From: Acidimicrobiia bacterium
GTDB taxonomy: Bacteria > Actinomycetota > Acidimicrobiia > IMCC26256 > PALSA-610
Assembly: GCA_027494135.1 (NCBI GenBank)
Contig: JAOSJK010000001.1
Coordinates: forward strand, 1,219,378 to 1,283,377
Direction: 5' to 3'
DNA length: 64,000 nucleotides
Part shown: positions 18,379 to 28,266 of the stretch, piece after piece
Numbering within the stretch: the stretch's first letter is position 1
Layout: each line of letters starts with the position of its first letter
The notes under the pieces: generated by a model
What the model was told of the DNA's origin: nothing
Database searches by the model: none
The model's input: only the letters and a program-made list of their open reading frames with translations
Position numbers and translations under genes: made by a program

Positions 18379-19892
18379 TCACTGGGCGCGCGACAGGTCT
18401 TGCTCGGTCCAGAAGCCGGGCTGAGGCGACAGCGTGAAGCCGCCCTTGGCGTAGAGCGCCAGCCGCCGCCGCCCCTCGTCGGAGAGCATCTCGACAGCGT
18501 CGAAGAACGCCGCAGGACCGGCCGACCTCAGCGCCGTGTCGCCCTCGCTGGGGCGGCGCGGGAGGTCGGTCGTGAGGAAGACGAGCGGTACCTCGGGACA
18601 CCGCCCCTTGAGGGCGTTGGCGCGGCCCAGCGACTTCCAGACCGTGTCGGTGCGCAGCAGCCCTCCCCGGTGAGTGGTGAACGCGCCGGAGACATCGAAG
18701 AACCATGTCTCGCCGTCGGCGTCCGTTGCCACGAAGTTGACGGCCACACCCGTCTTCGCGATGCGCTTGTTGCGCGCGGAGATGGCGAACCCGGCGTCGA
18801 GGAGCACCTCCTCGGCGAGCTTCTGCGCCGCCTTCCCCTCACGGGTGGCGCGTCCCTGGAAATCGGGGCCGTCGCTGGTCGGGGGTGGCGCCGAGATCAC
18901 GCGACGCGCTCCGTCGTCGCCCGCATCGCCGTCGCTCGCATCGCTGCGATCGGGAGCTGAGCCGGGTGCGTCCGGCTGCGCGTCCGTCTCCTCGGCGATC
19001 CTTCGACGCGCGATCTCCACGTACGCGGGGTCGAGGTCGTAGCCCACGTAGCGCCTGCCCAGTCGTGCAGCGGCGACGAGAGCGGAGCCGCTGCCCATGA
19101 ACGGATCGAGCACGAGGTCGTCGACGTAGGTGTATAGGCGGATTAGCTGCTCGGGAAGCTCCACGGGGAACGGCGCCGGGTGCCCGACCCGGCGGGCGCT
19201 CTCGGGAGGGATCGACCACACGTCGAGCGTGAGCGCCATGAAGTCGTCGGCCATGAGCGTGCTCTCGTGAGGTAGCCCCTCGGCCTCGCGCTGCTTGACG
19301 CTGAGCGCGCGGTCGAAGCGACCCTTGCTCGCCACGACGACCCGCTCGGTGATGTCGCGCAGCACCGGGTTCGCTGCGCTGCGGAACGAGCCCCATGCGC
19401 ACGAACCGCTCGCCCCCTCGGCCTTCTGCCAGACGAGCTCGCCCCGCAGGAGGAGACCCAGCTCGTCCTGGAGGATCCGCACGACGTCGGAGGAGAGGCT
19501 CCGGTAGGGCTTGCGCCCGAGGTTGGCCACGTTGACCGCGATCCGCCCGCCGGGCTCGAGCTTCGCGCGCACTCGGCGAAGACCTCGGTGAGCAACGCGA
19601 GGTACTCGAGGTACGACGACGGCACCCCCTCGCGCTCCAGCTCCTCCTCGTACTGCTTGCCCGCGAAGTACGGCGGGGACGTGACGACGAGGGCGACGGA
19701 GCCGTCGGCCACGGCGTCCATGTGCCGGGCGTCGCCGCAGACGAAGGGGTCGGCGACGGGCTCCGGGCGAGCGACGCTGTCGTCGGCGGAGATCTCGGGC
19801 GGCCGGAAGCGCTCGTAGAAAGCCGAGGAGTCGTGGCTCTCTCGTGCCCCCGCGCCGAAGTTCGACGTAGAGGTCTGCCGGCGCTGCCTCAT
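18379..19892 (-). CDS. Beta-class DNA methyltransferase with nuclease-like C-terminal domain (one frameshift)
   Basis: Start ATG at 19892. The N-terminal part holds the catalytic SPPY motif ([11 protein letters not shown]); the S-adenosylmethionine motif DPFMGSGS follows later, an order typical of beta-class N4-cytosine or N6-adenine enzymes. After a low-complexity linker, about 150 residues with [26 protein letters not shown] and PLVFLTTD resemble a restriction-endonuclease-like fold. The frame shifts near 19563-19570, where AGCTTCGCGCGC appears to lack one base; repaired, the join reads [17 protein letters not shown]. About 504 residues. No separate restriction gene is present. It is divergent from the monooxygenase gene and converges on the RidA gene with 8 bases between. 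Confidence 0.85.
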
Positions 19893-20023
19893 CAGAGTGC
19901 TCCCGTCGCGTAGAGGCCGAATGCATCGTATCGACGCGCCGCGCGCCTGCCGACGATGCGCGGTGGGCCCGCGCCGCCCACTCGATATGGTGCGGGCATG
20001 CCGCCGACCGTGGAGCCGCGCAG

Positions 20024-21464
20024 ATGAGCCTGCCGGTGATCATCCAGGGCGGCATGGGCGTGGCCGTCTCCGGTTGGAGACTCGCGCAGGCGGTGGGGCG
20101 GCTCGGCCAGATGGGGGTGGTCTCGGGAACCGCGCTCGACGTGGTCCATGCGCGGCGTCTCGGTGACGGCGACGCCGACGGCGATCTGCGGCGCGCGTAC
20201 TCCCACTTCCCGGTCCCCGGGATCGCAGAGCGCGCGCTGGAGCGCTGGTTCTCGCCGGGCGGTCGAGGTGAGGGGGGAGGGCTACCGGACCGTCCCAACG
20301 CTCGCCATGGAGTCGCCGGTCGTCCTGCGCGAGCTGACGGTGCTTGCGAACTTCGCCGAGGTGTGGCTCGCCAAGGAGGGTCACGACGGCCCCATCGGGG
20401 TCAACTACCTCGAGAAGGTTCAGCTCCCCACGCCCTTCGCGGTCTACGGAGCACTTCTCGCCGGCGTCGACTACGTCCTGATGGGTGCCGGCATCCCCGC
20501 CGACCTACCCCGCATGATCTCGTCGCTGGCGCTCGGCGAGCCGGTTGCCTACCGGCTGAGCGTCGAGGGCGCGGAGGCCGGCGACGATTTCTCCGTGCGG
20601 CTCGACCCGAGCGACCTCCTCGGTAGTCGGGCGCCTCGGCTCGCGCGGCCACGATTCCTGGCGATAGTCGCATCGAACACGCTCGCGTCGTTCCTCGCCA
20701 AGGACCCGGCTACCCGCCCCGACGGATTCGTCGTCGAGGGGGAGACGGCGGGGGGGCACAATGCTCCGCCGCGCGGCCCGTTGCACCTCGATGATCGGGG
20801 CGAGCCCGTCTACGGCCTGCGCGACCGGGTCGACCTCGACCGCATGGCGGCGATCGGCCTGCCCTTCTGGCTGGCCGGCGGGTTCGCCGAACCGCAGCGG
20901 CTTCGCGAGGCGATTGACTCGGGGGCAGCAGGCGTTCAGGTCGGCAGCGCCTTCGCTCTCTGCGAGGAGTCTGGCTTCCTCCCCGAGTACAAGCGGGCGA
21001 TCATCGACGCCGCCCTCTCGGGTGAGGTCGATGTCTTCACCGACCCTGTCGCCTCGCCGAGCGGGTACCCGTTCAAGGTCGTGCGACTGCCCGGGACGAT
21101 GTCGGAGAGCACGGTCTACGAGGATCGCCGCAGGGTCTGCGACCTCGGCTTCCTCAGGTCTGCGTTCAAGCAAGAAGACGGGAGCGTCGGGTACCGCTGC
21201 GCGAGCGAGCCGGTCACAGCCTTCGTGCGCAAGGGGGGCCGGCGTGAGGAGACCGTGGGGCGCAAGTGCCTCTGCAATGCTCTCCTGGCCGCCTCGGGGT
21301 ACGGGCAGGTGCGCGGTACCGGCGTCGAACCGGCACTGGTGACAGGTGGGGACGACATCGTGCGCGTCGCGCGCTCCCTCGCCGGCGCGACCGGTACCTG
21401 GACGGCCGCCGACGTCGTCGCCTACCTGCTCGGTACCGATGCATCGAGCCCCACTTTGATGTAA
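20024..21464 (+). CDS. Nitronate monooxygenase family flavoprotein (one frameshift)
   Basis: About 480 residues, starting [20 protein letters not shown], the FMN-binding opening of this TIM-barrel family. [27 protein letters not shown] (catalytic His) and [16 protein letters not shown] follow. The C-terminal extension has several Cys. The frame changes in a run of six G at 20272-20277; with five it reads [11 protein letters not shown], as relatives do. The family includes the enoyl-ACP reductase FabK, and the gene stands just before a fatty-acid operon. But FabI is also encoded there, so the reaction is uncertain. Confidence 0.85.
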
Positions 21465-21477
21465 CCGGCGCGCACCG

Positions 21478-21517
21478 CGCGCAGTCGGAGTGCCGAACGA
21501 ATCGGTCCGACTGCGCG
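21478..21517. terminator. Hairpin after the monooxygenase gene
   Basis: CGCGCAGTCGGA and TCCGACTGCGCG form a perfect 12-base stem around a 16-base loop, itself with CCGA/TCGG. It begins 13 bases after the stop codon and has no T-tract. Confidence 0.6.
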
Positions 21518-21529
21518 GAGGCTCGACGT

Positions 21530-21574
21530 TGCCACTTGCGAGATTGTCACTTGCGAGACTGTCACTAGCGAGCT
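21530..21574. repeat. Three tandem 15-base repeats upstream of the fatty-acid operon
   Basis: The units are TGCCACTTGCGAGAT, TGTCACTTGCGAGAC and TGTCACTAGCGAGCT, head to tail with no gaps. They lie between the terminator of the previous gene and the first gene of the operon, where a regulator would bind. Confidence 0.6.
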
Positions 21575-21667
21575 CGTACCAAACGACTGCGACGGCGGGC
21601 ACGACGATCACACGGATCGTCGGTGCCCTTCCCCCGCGCTCCGCACAGACTGCCGGGTTGTAGCGCC

Positions 21668-21925
21668 GTGTCGCAGGGAGAGCGCCTGACCGTTTCGGAG
21701 CGGATGATCGTCGCTCCGGGCACCGGTGTGTTCAGGCCCGGGGATCTCGCAGTCGCCCTCGAAGGCGCGCTCGTGGAGATCGGCTCGGAGGTCGGCGTGC
21801 TGGAGGGGCCCGGAACGCGCCTTGCGGTGAGGAGCCCGTTCCGGGGGGTGATGGTGGGGATGCTCGCCCTCCCAGGAGAACGACTCCGCGAGGGGCAGCC
21901 CGTCGCCTGGCTCCGCGTGGCGTGA
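21668..21925 (+). CDS. Small biotinyl/lipoyl-like domain protein without the acceptor lysine
   Basis: About 85 residues. The second half, RSPFRGVMVGMLALPGERLREGQPVAWL, matches the C-terminal half of a biotin-carrier domain. Where carrier proteins have the EAMKM hairpin, this one has EGPGTR and no Lys, so it should not be biotinylated. The start is uncertain (GTG 21668 here; ATG 21704 possible). It leads the fabH-fabG-acpP-fabF operon, which includes a carboxyltransferase but no ordinary biotin carrier. Its role is unknown; a structural or scaffold part is a guess. Confidence 0.6.
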   Translation: MSQGERLTVSERMIVAPGTGVFRPGDLAVALEGALVEIGSEVGVLEGPGTRLAVRSPFRGVMVGMLALPGERLREGQPVAWLRVA

Positions 21926-21953
21926 GAGCGTCGCCGGCCTGCGGGTTCCGCCG

Positions 21954-22941
21954 GTGAGGGTCCTGGTAGCGGGCTGGGGCACAGCCGTGCCGGAGGGCAC
22001 GCTCACCAACGCCGACCTCGAGGAGCGCATCGACACGTCCGACGCGTGGATCGTCGAGCGGACGGGGATCCGCGAGCGCCGGATCGCGGTCGACGGTGAG
22101 TGCACCTCGACCCTCGCCGTGGCGGCAGGTCGCGCTGCTCTGGAGAAGGCAGGCGTCGCGCCGCAGGACGTGGATCTGCTGGTAGTGGCGACGGCCACTC
22201 CGGACCAGCCTCTCCCTCACACCGGCGCCTTCGTAGGCGAGAGCCTCGGGCTCCGCTGCGGTTCGTTCGACCTCGCTGCGGCCTGCGCGGGCTTCGTGTA
22301 CGGCCTGGTGACAGGGGCCGGGATGCTCAACATGGGCTTCGAGCGCGTCCTCCTGGTGGGGGCGGAGACGCTCAGCCGCATCACCGATCCGTCCGACCGG
22401 GCGACCTGCATCCTCTTCGGCGATGCGGCCGGGGCGGCGGTCCTGAGTCGTGCGGAGCCAGAGAGCGGCTCCGGGTTGCTCGCCTGGGACCTCGGCTGCG
22501 ACGGGTCGGCTGCCCCGCTTCTGCAGATTCCCGCAGGTGGGAGCCGGTGTCCGACGACGACCGAGACGGCCGCCCGGGGGGAGCACTACATCAAGATGGA
22601 GGGCCGCGAGGTCTTCCGCCGAGCGGTGCGCGCGGTGGTGGAGAGCGCAGGTCAGACGCTCCGCCGAGCGGAGGTGACCGCCGACGCGGTTGACTGGTTC
22701 GTACCGCACCAGGCCAACGCGCGCATCATCGAGGCGGCCGCCACCCGACTCGGAGTTCCCGAGGAGCGCACCATTGTGAACATCGACCGCTACGGCAACA
22801 CCTCCTCCGCATCCATTCCGCTGGCTCTCTTCGAGGCGGTCGAGGACGGAGCGCGTCTCCGACGGCGATCTCGTGCTCCTCTCCGGCTTCGGTGCCGGGA
22901 TGACGTGGGGGTCGGCGCTGCTTCGCTGGGGGTGCCGATGA
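21954..22941 (+). CDS. fabH: 3-oxoacyl-ACP synthase III (one frameshift near the end)
   Basis: Starts fatty-acid synthesis by condensing a short acyl-CoA with malonyl-ACP. The triad is complete: Cys111 in AAACAGFV, His252 in PHQANAR and Asn282 in GNTSSAS. Start GTG at 21954. As given, the frame runs on into fabG. One extra base at about 22848-22851 explains this: in the next frame the expected ending [20 protein letters not shown] appears and stops at TGA 22939-22941, overlapping the fabG ATG. The apparent FabH-FabG fusion is therefore an artefact. Confidence 0.93.
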
Positions 22942-23681
22942 GTGACCGCGTAGCGTTCGTAACCGGCGGGTCGCGCGGGATCGGTCGCGAGATCGTGCTC
23001 GCACTCGCCGCGGCGGGGCATCCGGTCGCGTTCTGCTACGGCAGCGACGAGGAAGGCGCTCGGGCGACGCAGGCGGCTGCAGAGGACGCAGGTGGTTCCG
23101 CGCTCTCGATTCGCGCCGACGTCACCGACGCCGCTGCTGTCGACGCTGCATTCGGAGAAGTGGAATCGGCACTCGACCGCGTGACGATCCTGGTGAACAA
23201 TGCCGGTGTGACGCGCGACGGGCTCCTCGTCCGCATGTCCGACGAGCAGTGGCAGATGGTTCTGCAGACCAACCTCACCGGGGCGTTCAACACGATCCGC
23301 CGTGCGGGACCGGGGATGATGAAGTCGCGCTATGGCCGGATCGTGAACGTGTCGTCGGTGGTAGGGATGCTCGGCGGAGCCGGACAGGCCAACTACGCAG
23401 CCGCCAAGGCCGGCCTGGTCGGGCTGACGCGCTCGGTGGCGCGCGAGTTGGCGCCGCGCAACGTCACCTGCAATGTCGTCGCGCCGGGACCGATAGCGAC
23501 CGCGATGACCGCCAGCATGCAGGACGACTGGCGGAGCGGGGTCGAAGATGCCGTCCCGCTGGGGCGCTTCGGAACGGCGGCAGAGGTAGCAGCCGCCGTG
23601 GCCTTTCTCTGCTCCGAGGCGGCGGGCTATGTGACCGGCGCCGTGATTCCGGTCGACGGTGGCCTGGGTATGGGACATTGA
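22938..23681 (+). CDS. fabG: 3-oxoacyl-ACP reductase
   Basis: A 247-residue short-chain dehydrogenase that reduces 3-oxoacyl-ACP with NADPH in the second step of elongation. It has the nucleotide motif [12 protein letters not shown], and the catalytic Ser, Tyr and Lys in VSSVVG and YAAAKAG. The C-terminus [11 protein letters not shown] is typical of FabG. ATG 22938 overlaps the true fabH stop by ATGA. Confidence 0.95.
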   Translation: MSDRVAFVTGGSRGIGREIVLALAAAGHPVAFCYGSDEEGARATQAAAEDAGGSALSIRADVTDAAAVDAAFGEVESALDRVTILVNNAGVTRDGLLVRMSDEQWQMVLQTNLTGAFNTIRRAGPGMMKSRYGRIVNVSSVVGMLGGAGQANYAAAKAGLVGLTRSVARELAPRNVTCNVVAPGPIATAMTASMQDDWRSGVEDAVPLGRFGTAAEVAAAVAFLCSEAAGYVTGAVIPVDGGLGMGH

Positions 23682-23748
23682 GGGCCCAGCGGAGTGGTGG
23701 AGCATTCAGATCATCGATGATCACAGTCAACCCGGGAGGGAGCAGGTG

Positions 23749-23994
23749 ATGGACCGCGCAACCGCACTCGAGGCGATCCGTGAGGTGGCCGCCGAGGTAC
23801 TCAGTGTCGATGTCGGCGCAGTGACGGAGGAGGCGCGCTTCAAGGAGGACCTCGAGGCCGACAGCCTCGATCTGGTCGAGCTCGTGATGGGGCTGGAGGA
23901 GCGCTTCGACATCGAGGTGCCCGAGGAGGACCTCGACGGTGTCACCACGGTCGGGCTGGCCGTCGATCTCGTGCTCTCGAAGGCGGGCGCCTGA
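23749..23994 (+). CDS. acpP: Acyl carrier protein
   Basis: An 81-residue acidic helical protein that carries growing acyl chains on a phosphopantetheine arm. The attachment site is Ser39 in EADSLDLVEL. ATG 23749 is preceded by GGGAGGGA at 23734-23741; the adjoining GTG at 23746 is a possible start. It is followed after two bases by fabF. Confidence 0.95.
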   Translation: MDRATALEAIREVAAEVLSVDVGAVTEEARFKEDLEADSLDLVELVMGLEERFDIEVPEEDLDGVTTVGLAVDLVLSKAGA

Positions 23995-23996
23995 GC

Positions 23997-25245
23997 ATGA
24001 GCGAAGTCGACGCTCGCGGGCGGCACCGCGTCGCGGTGACGGGCATCGGGGTGAAGTCACCCGCCGGCCTCGACCCCGACGCGTTCTGGAGTCGCCTCTG
24101 CTCGGGCATCTCGACGGCCGCGGCATTCTCGCGGCCCGAGCTCGCCGCGCTGCCGGTGGGGTTCGGGTGCGAGGTGCTCGACTTCGACCCGTCTCCGTAC
24201 TTCGGGCCGAAGGAGGCGCGCCGCATGGACCGTGTGACGCTGCTCGGCTTCGCGGCGGCCGCCGACGCCCTCGCCGATGCCGGCGACCCGGGTGCCGCGC
24301 CGGAGCGCTCAGCAGTGGTGGTCGGGACCGGCGTCGGCGGTCTAACGACGCTCGAGGAGCAGGTCGGAGTCCTCAACGCGAAGGGCCCCACCCGGGTGAG
24401 CCCGTTCCTGGTGCCGATGATGATGGTCAACGCGACTGCCGGCATCGTGGCGATGCGCTTCCGGATGGACGGGCCCGAACCTCTGCATCGCTACCGCCTG
24501 CGCCGCGAGCGCACACGCGATCGGCGAGGCTGCGCGCATGGTGCGCGACGGCTCCGCCGACGTGGTCCTCGCGGGTGGGACCGAGGCCTCGCTCACCCCC
24601 ACAGGGCTCTCCGCGTTCGCCCGGATGACGGCTCTGAGCACCCGTTCCGACGAGCCGGAGAGGGCATCGCGCCCCTTCGACGCCGAGCGCGACGGTTTCG
24701 TGATGGGTGAGGGTGCCGCCGCGCTCGTCGTGGAGCGATGGGATCGGGCGGTTGCACGCGGTGCGCGCATCTACGCAGAGGTTCTGGGCTACGGACGTAA
24801 CGCCGACGCCTACCACATCACCGCTCCTTCGCCCGGGGGCGAGGGCGCGACGGCATGCATGCTCTCGGCGCTCGACGACGCCGGTCTCGACGCGTCGGCG
24901 GTGGGCCACGTGAACGCGCACGGCACCTCGACTCCACTCAACGACGCGGCCGAGGCGGGAGGCGATCCGCAAGGTCTTCGGCGGTGCGCCGCCGCCGGTC
25001 ACGTCCACCAAGGGGTCACCGGCCACCTGATCGGCGCCGCCGGTGCCGCGGAGGCCGTGGCCTCGATCCTCGCCGTCGGCCGCGGAGCCGTTCCGCCGAC
25101 GGCGAACCACGAGACGCTCGGCGAGGGCATCGACCTCGATGTCGTGAGCGGGGAACCGAGGCCGCTCTCTCCGGCTCCGGTGCTCTCGAACTCCTTCGGC
25201 TTCGGCGGACACAACGCAACCCTGATCTTCGCCCCCGGCCCGTGA
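23997..25245 (+). CDS. fabF: 3-oxoacyl-ACP synthase II (three frameshifts)
   Basis: Elongating condensing enzyme, about 415 residues after repair. The Cys-His-His triad is in IATACAAS, NAHGTSTPLND and GVTGHLIGAAGA. Three single-base errors are apparent: one extra base at 24477 (should read GPNLCIATAC), one extra G at 24957-24959 and one missing G at 25012-25015. The last two compensate, so only about 18 residues between them are wrong; the correct frame there reads EAIRKVFGGAPPPVTSTKG. Its stop overlaps the next start by GTGA. Confidence 0.93.
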
Positions 25246-26637
25246 CGCCGGCGCGTACCTCCCCGCCACCCGGGAGGCGCGTCTCTGTCGCGGCGGGTGC
25301 CGACACGGCGGCGTCGGCTCAGCTGCGCACGCTCGACGGACGCCGGGTCTGCTGGTTCCGGATCGAGGGTGGCAAGCACCGCGGCGCCATCGGGATCGCG
25401 GGCGGGGAGACGATCGCCCGAGCGGTGCGCCACGCGGTGGACGCGCGGGTACCCATCGTGGGAGTGCTCGACACGTCGGGGGCCGAGCTCGGTGAGGGGT
25501 CTCGGCGCTTCACGCCTGGGGCGGGATCGCCCGGGCACTCAGCGGCGCGTCGGGGGTCGTACCGACCATCCTCGTGGTCACGGGAGCGTGTGTCTCCGGC
25601 CCGGCGCTGCTGCTCGGTCTGGTCGACGTGGTCGTGATGACGACCGACGCCTTCGCGTACGTGAGCGGCCCCGACGCCGTTCACGAGTTCACGGGCGTGA
25701 CCGTGGACCGCACGACACTCGGCGGTGCCCGGGCGCACGACGGTCGTACCGGAGTCGCCTCGTTCGTCGTCGACACCGAGAGCGACGCCGAGATCGCGGT
25801 GATGGATCTCCTGTCGTACCTGCCCGACAACCACCTCTGCGACCCCCGCCGGATGATCTGCGACGATCCGCCGGAGCGCGAGTGCTCGACCGCAGCGTCG
25901 GCTGTGCCCGTCCGGAGCATGGACGCGTACGACGTGCGCGTCGTGCTCGACGATGTGGTGGACGAGGGAGTCTGCTGGAGCTGCGCTGCGCATACGCCCC
26001 GAACCTCGTCACGGCGCTCGCCCGTCTCGATGGCCGCGCTGTGGGAGTGGTCGCGAATCAGCCGTGTCACCGGGCCGGGACGATCGATATCGAGGCGTCG
26101 CGAAAGGCAGCGCGGTTCGTGAGCTGGTGCGACACGTCGAATCTCCCGATCCTCACGTTCGTCGACACGCCCGGGTTCGAGCCGGGTCGTGACCTCGAAT
26201 GGCGAGGGATGATCCGTCACGGCGCTCAGCTCGTGCACGCGTACGCAGCCGCGACGGTGCCCCGCCTCTGTGTGGTGCTGCGAAAGGCCTACGGGGGCGC
26301 CTACATCGTCATGGACTCCCGCGGTGTCGGCAACGACCTGTGCATCGCATGGCCCACGGCGGAGATCGCGGTGATGGGAGCGGCCGGAGCGGTGAGAATC
26401 CTGCACGGCAGGGAGCTGGCCGCACTCGACGAGAGCCGGCGTGTCGCCGAGGAGGCCGATCGGGCAGCGCTGTACGAGGCGACGTTCGCGAACCCCTACC
26501 ACGCGGCCGAGCGTGGCTACGTGGACGCGGTCATCGAGCCCGGCGAGACCCGCGGCGTGCTGGCCGGTGCGCTCGAGGTGCTCGTCACCAAGCGCCACCG
26601 TCAGCCGTCGCGCCGGCACTCGAACACCCCGCTGTGA
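25242..26637 (+). CDS. Acyl-CoA carboxylase carboxyltransferase subunit (two frameshifts)
   Basis: About 465 residues. It moves a carboxyl group from biotin to acetyl- or acyl-CoA, supplying malonyl-type units to the operon. The N-terminal half has GGKHRGAIG, PIVGVLDTSGAELGEG and VSGPALLLGLVD; the C-terminal half has GVVANQP, FVDTPGFEPG, RKAYGGAYIVM and WPTAEIAVMGA. One G is missing at 25496-25499 (next part should read GVSALHAWGGIARAL) and one at 25966-25968 (should read DEGSLLELRCAYAPN). No biotin carboxylase subunit is in the window. Confidence 0.9.
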
Positions 26638-26744
26638 CACCGGTGTCGCCGGCATCGTCGTCGCGACGGGGCGTGCGCGCCAGACTGAGGCATCCGGCCG
26701 CTCGGCTCTTCCGAACGCCGCCGGCCCGAACCGGAAGGATCGAC

Positions 26745-27502
26745 ATGCTGCTCGACGGCAAGAGGCTCCTCGTCACCGGCGTGCTGAACGACGACTCGAT
26801 CGCCTTCTCGGTGCGCGCCGTGCGCAGGAGGAGGGGGCCGAGGTGGTGCTCACCTCCTTCGGCCGGGCGATGAGCCTCACGAAGCGCACCGCCCGCCGTC
26901 TCCCGACGGAGCCGAAGCTCGTCGAGCTCGACGTGACGAGCCCTGAGCAGCTCGACGCCTCGCGGCGGAGGTGGGCGGCCGGCTCGACGGGGTGCTCCAC
27001 GCGATCGGGTACGCACCGGAGTCGTGCCTCGGCGGGGGGTTCCTCGACGCCCCGTGGGACGACGTAGCGGTCGCGATGCACGTCTCCGCCTACTCGCTGA
27101 AGGCGCTGACCAAGGCCTGCCTTCCTCTGATGGGCACGGGCGGTTCGATCATCGGCCTCGACTTCGACAACTCGACGCAGGCTTGGCCGATCTACGACTG
27201 GATGGGGGTCGCGAAGGCCGCACTGGAGTCGACCTGCCGGTACCTTGCGCGCGACCTCGGACCCCGGGGCATCCGCGTCAACCTCGTCGCTGCAGGGCCG
27301 ATCCGCACCATCGCCGCTCGTAGCATCCCCCGGCAGCGATCTGATCGAGGGTGCGTGGGCCGAGCGAGCACCGCTCGGGTGGGACACCCGCGACGCCGCT
27401 CCCGTGGCGGGGGCGTGCGTGGCGCTCTTCTCCGATCTCTTCCCGATGACAACCGGGGAGATCCTCCACGTGGACGGAGGGGTGCACGCGGTCGGTGCCT
27501 GA
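26745..27502 (+). CDS. fabI: Enoyl-ACP reductase (NADH) (three frameshifts)
   Basis: Last step of the elongation cycle; about 252 residues. It opens MLLDGKRLLVTGVLNDDSIAFSVA, as InhA/FabI proteins do, and has the catalytic Tyr and Lys in YDWMGVAKAALES and the C-terminal ILHVDGGVHAVGA. A G is missing at about 26811-26814, a C at 26958-26959, and there is an extra C in the five-C run 27327-27331. Repaired, all three joins restore normal FabI sequence (ARRAQEEGAEVV, LDALAAEVGGRLDG, SIPGSDLIEGAWAE). It ends the operon. Confidence 0.9.
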
Positions 27503-27515
27503 CCGCCCTCCCCCC

Positions 27516-27648
27516 GAGATGGGTCGGTTGCGCGCACCTGTACGGCGTTTGTGACCCATCTCGGGGTGGGGCGGGCCGTCTGCGGTGGAGATGGGTCGGT
27601 TGCGCGCACCTGTACGGCGTTTGTGACCCATCTCGGGGTGGGGCGGGC
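27516..27648. repeat. Two identical 61-base copies of a palindromic element, 72-base period
   Basis: Copies lie at 27516-27576 and 27588-27648. Each contains GAGATGGGTC and GACCCATCTC as arms of a hairpin separated by about 27 bases and ends in GGGGTGGGGCGGGC. In the first copy the stem extends to 14 pairs. They fill the space between the 3' ends of convergent fabI and the ferritin-like gene, so a doubled two-way terminator is likely. Confidence 0.7.
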
Positions 27649-28140
27649 TCAGGGTGACTCGCCGGTGGCGCCGTTGAGGATCGCTATCACCTGGTCGACG
27701 CGCTCTGCGTGGACGGTCTCCTCGCGGCCGTTGAGCCTGAGCAGGCGCTCGACCTCGGGATCGGGTTCGTGGTCGGCCCAGCGCTGATAGCCGGCGTCGC
27801 CGTCGAGCTCGCCCTGCACGATCAGCGGCAGCAGATCGACGGTGATCTCGTCGGGGAGCGGCGCGGGGAATCGCACGAGGTCCTCGTCGGCGGGCTCGTA
27901 GTCGTGACCGAGCTTGATGACGATCGCGCGGCGGAGGCGGTTGGCGTGGCTCATCTCCTCACGCCCGTTCTGCCGCAGCAGCTCAGCGGCCCGCTCGTCG
28001 CCGATACGGTCGGCCACCCCGTTGTAGAAGTCCTCGCCGGAGCACTCGAGGCGGTAGAGAAGGCGGAGCGCGTCGACATTGAGGGTGTCGACGTCGTTCA
28101 GGGCGGCTCCGGCGTTGTAGAAGTTGATCTCCTCGGCCAT
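27649..28140 (-). CDS. Ferritin-like diiron-domain protein
   Basis: A 163-residue protein. ATG 28140 is chosen because GGGGAGGA lies just upstream. Helices carry repeated ExxH-type motifs, REEMSHANR near residue 60 and REETVHAERV near 150, with further Glu in LYRLECSGEDFYN and QGELDGDAGY. This pattern gives two internal repeats of a four-helix diiron centre, as in rubrerythrin or bacterioferritin-like proteins. There is no rubredoxin tail. Iron handling or peroxide defence is likely but not certain. Confidence 0.75.
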   Translation of the reverse strand: MAEEINFYNAGAALNDVDTLNVDALRLLYRLECSGEDFYNGVADRIGDERAAELLRQNGREEMSHANRLRRAIVIKLGHDYEPADEDLVRFPAPLPDEITVDLLPLIVQGELDGDAGYQRWADHEPDPEVERLLRLNGREETVHAERVDQVIAILNGATGESP

Positions 28141-28266
28141 GACGGTCCTCCCCGGTCTCGGAACCCTTGTCCGGCGTGTCACCGGCCCGGCACGCGGCGA
28201 CGCTACCGCCGCCGCGCCGTCATTCGCCCGCGGGCCGCTGTGTGGCGGGCGAGAGGGCGCCCGGCC

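Noticed and set aside
21954-23681. FabH-FabG fusion protein
   Set aside because: One extra base near 22850 joins the frames; the normal FabH end and an ATGA overlap are present in the next frame.
27516-27648. CRISPR array
   Set aside because: Only two units, each itself palindromic and 61 bases long, no spacers and no cas genes.
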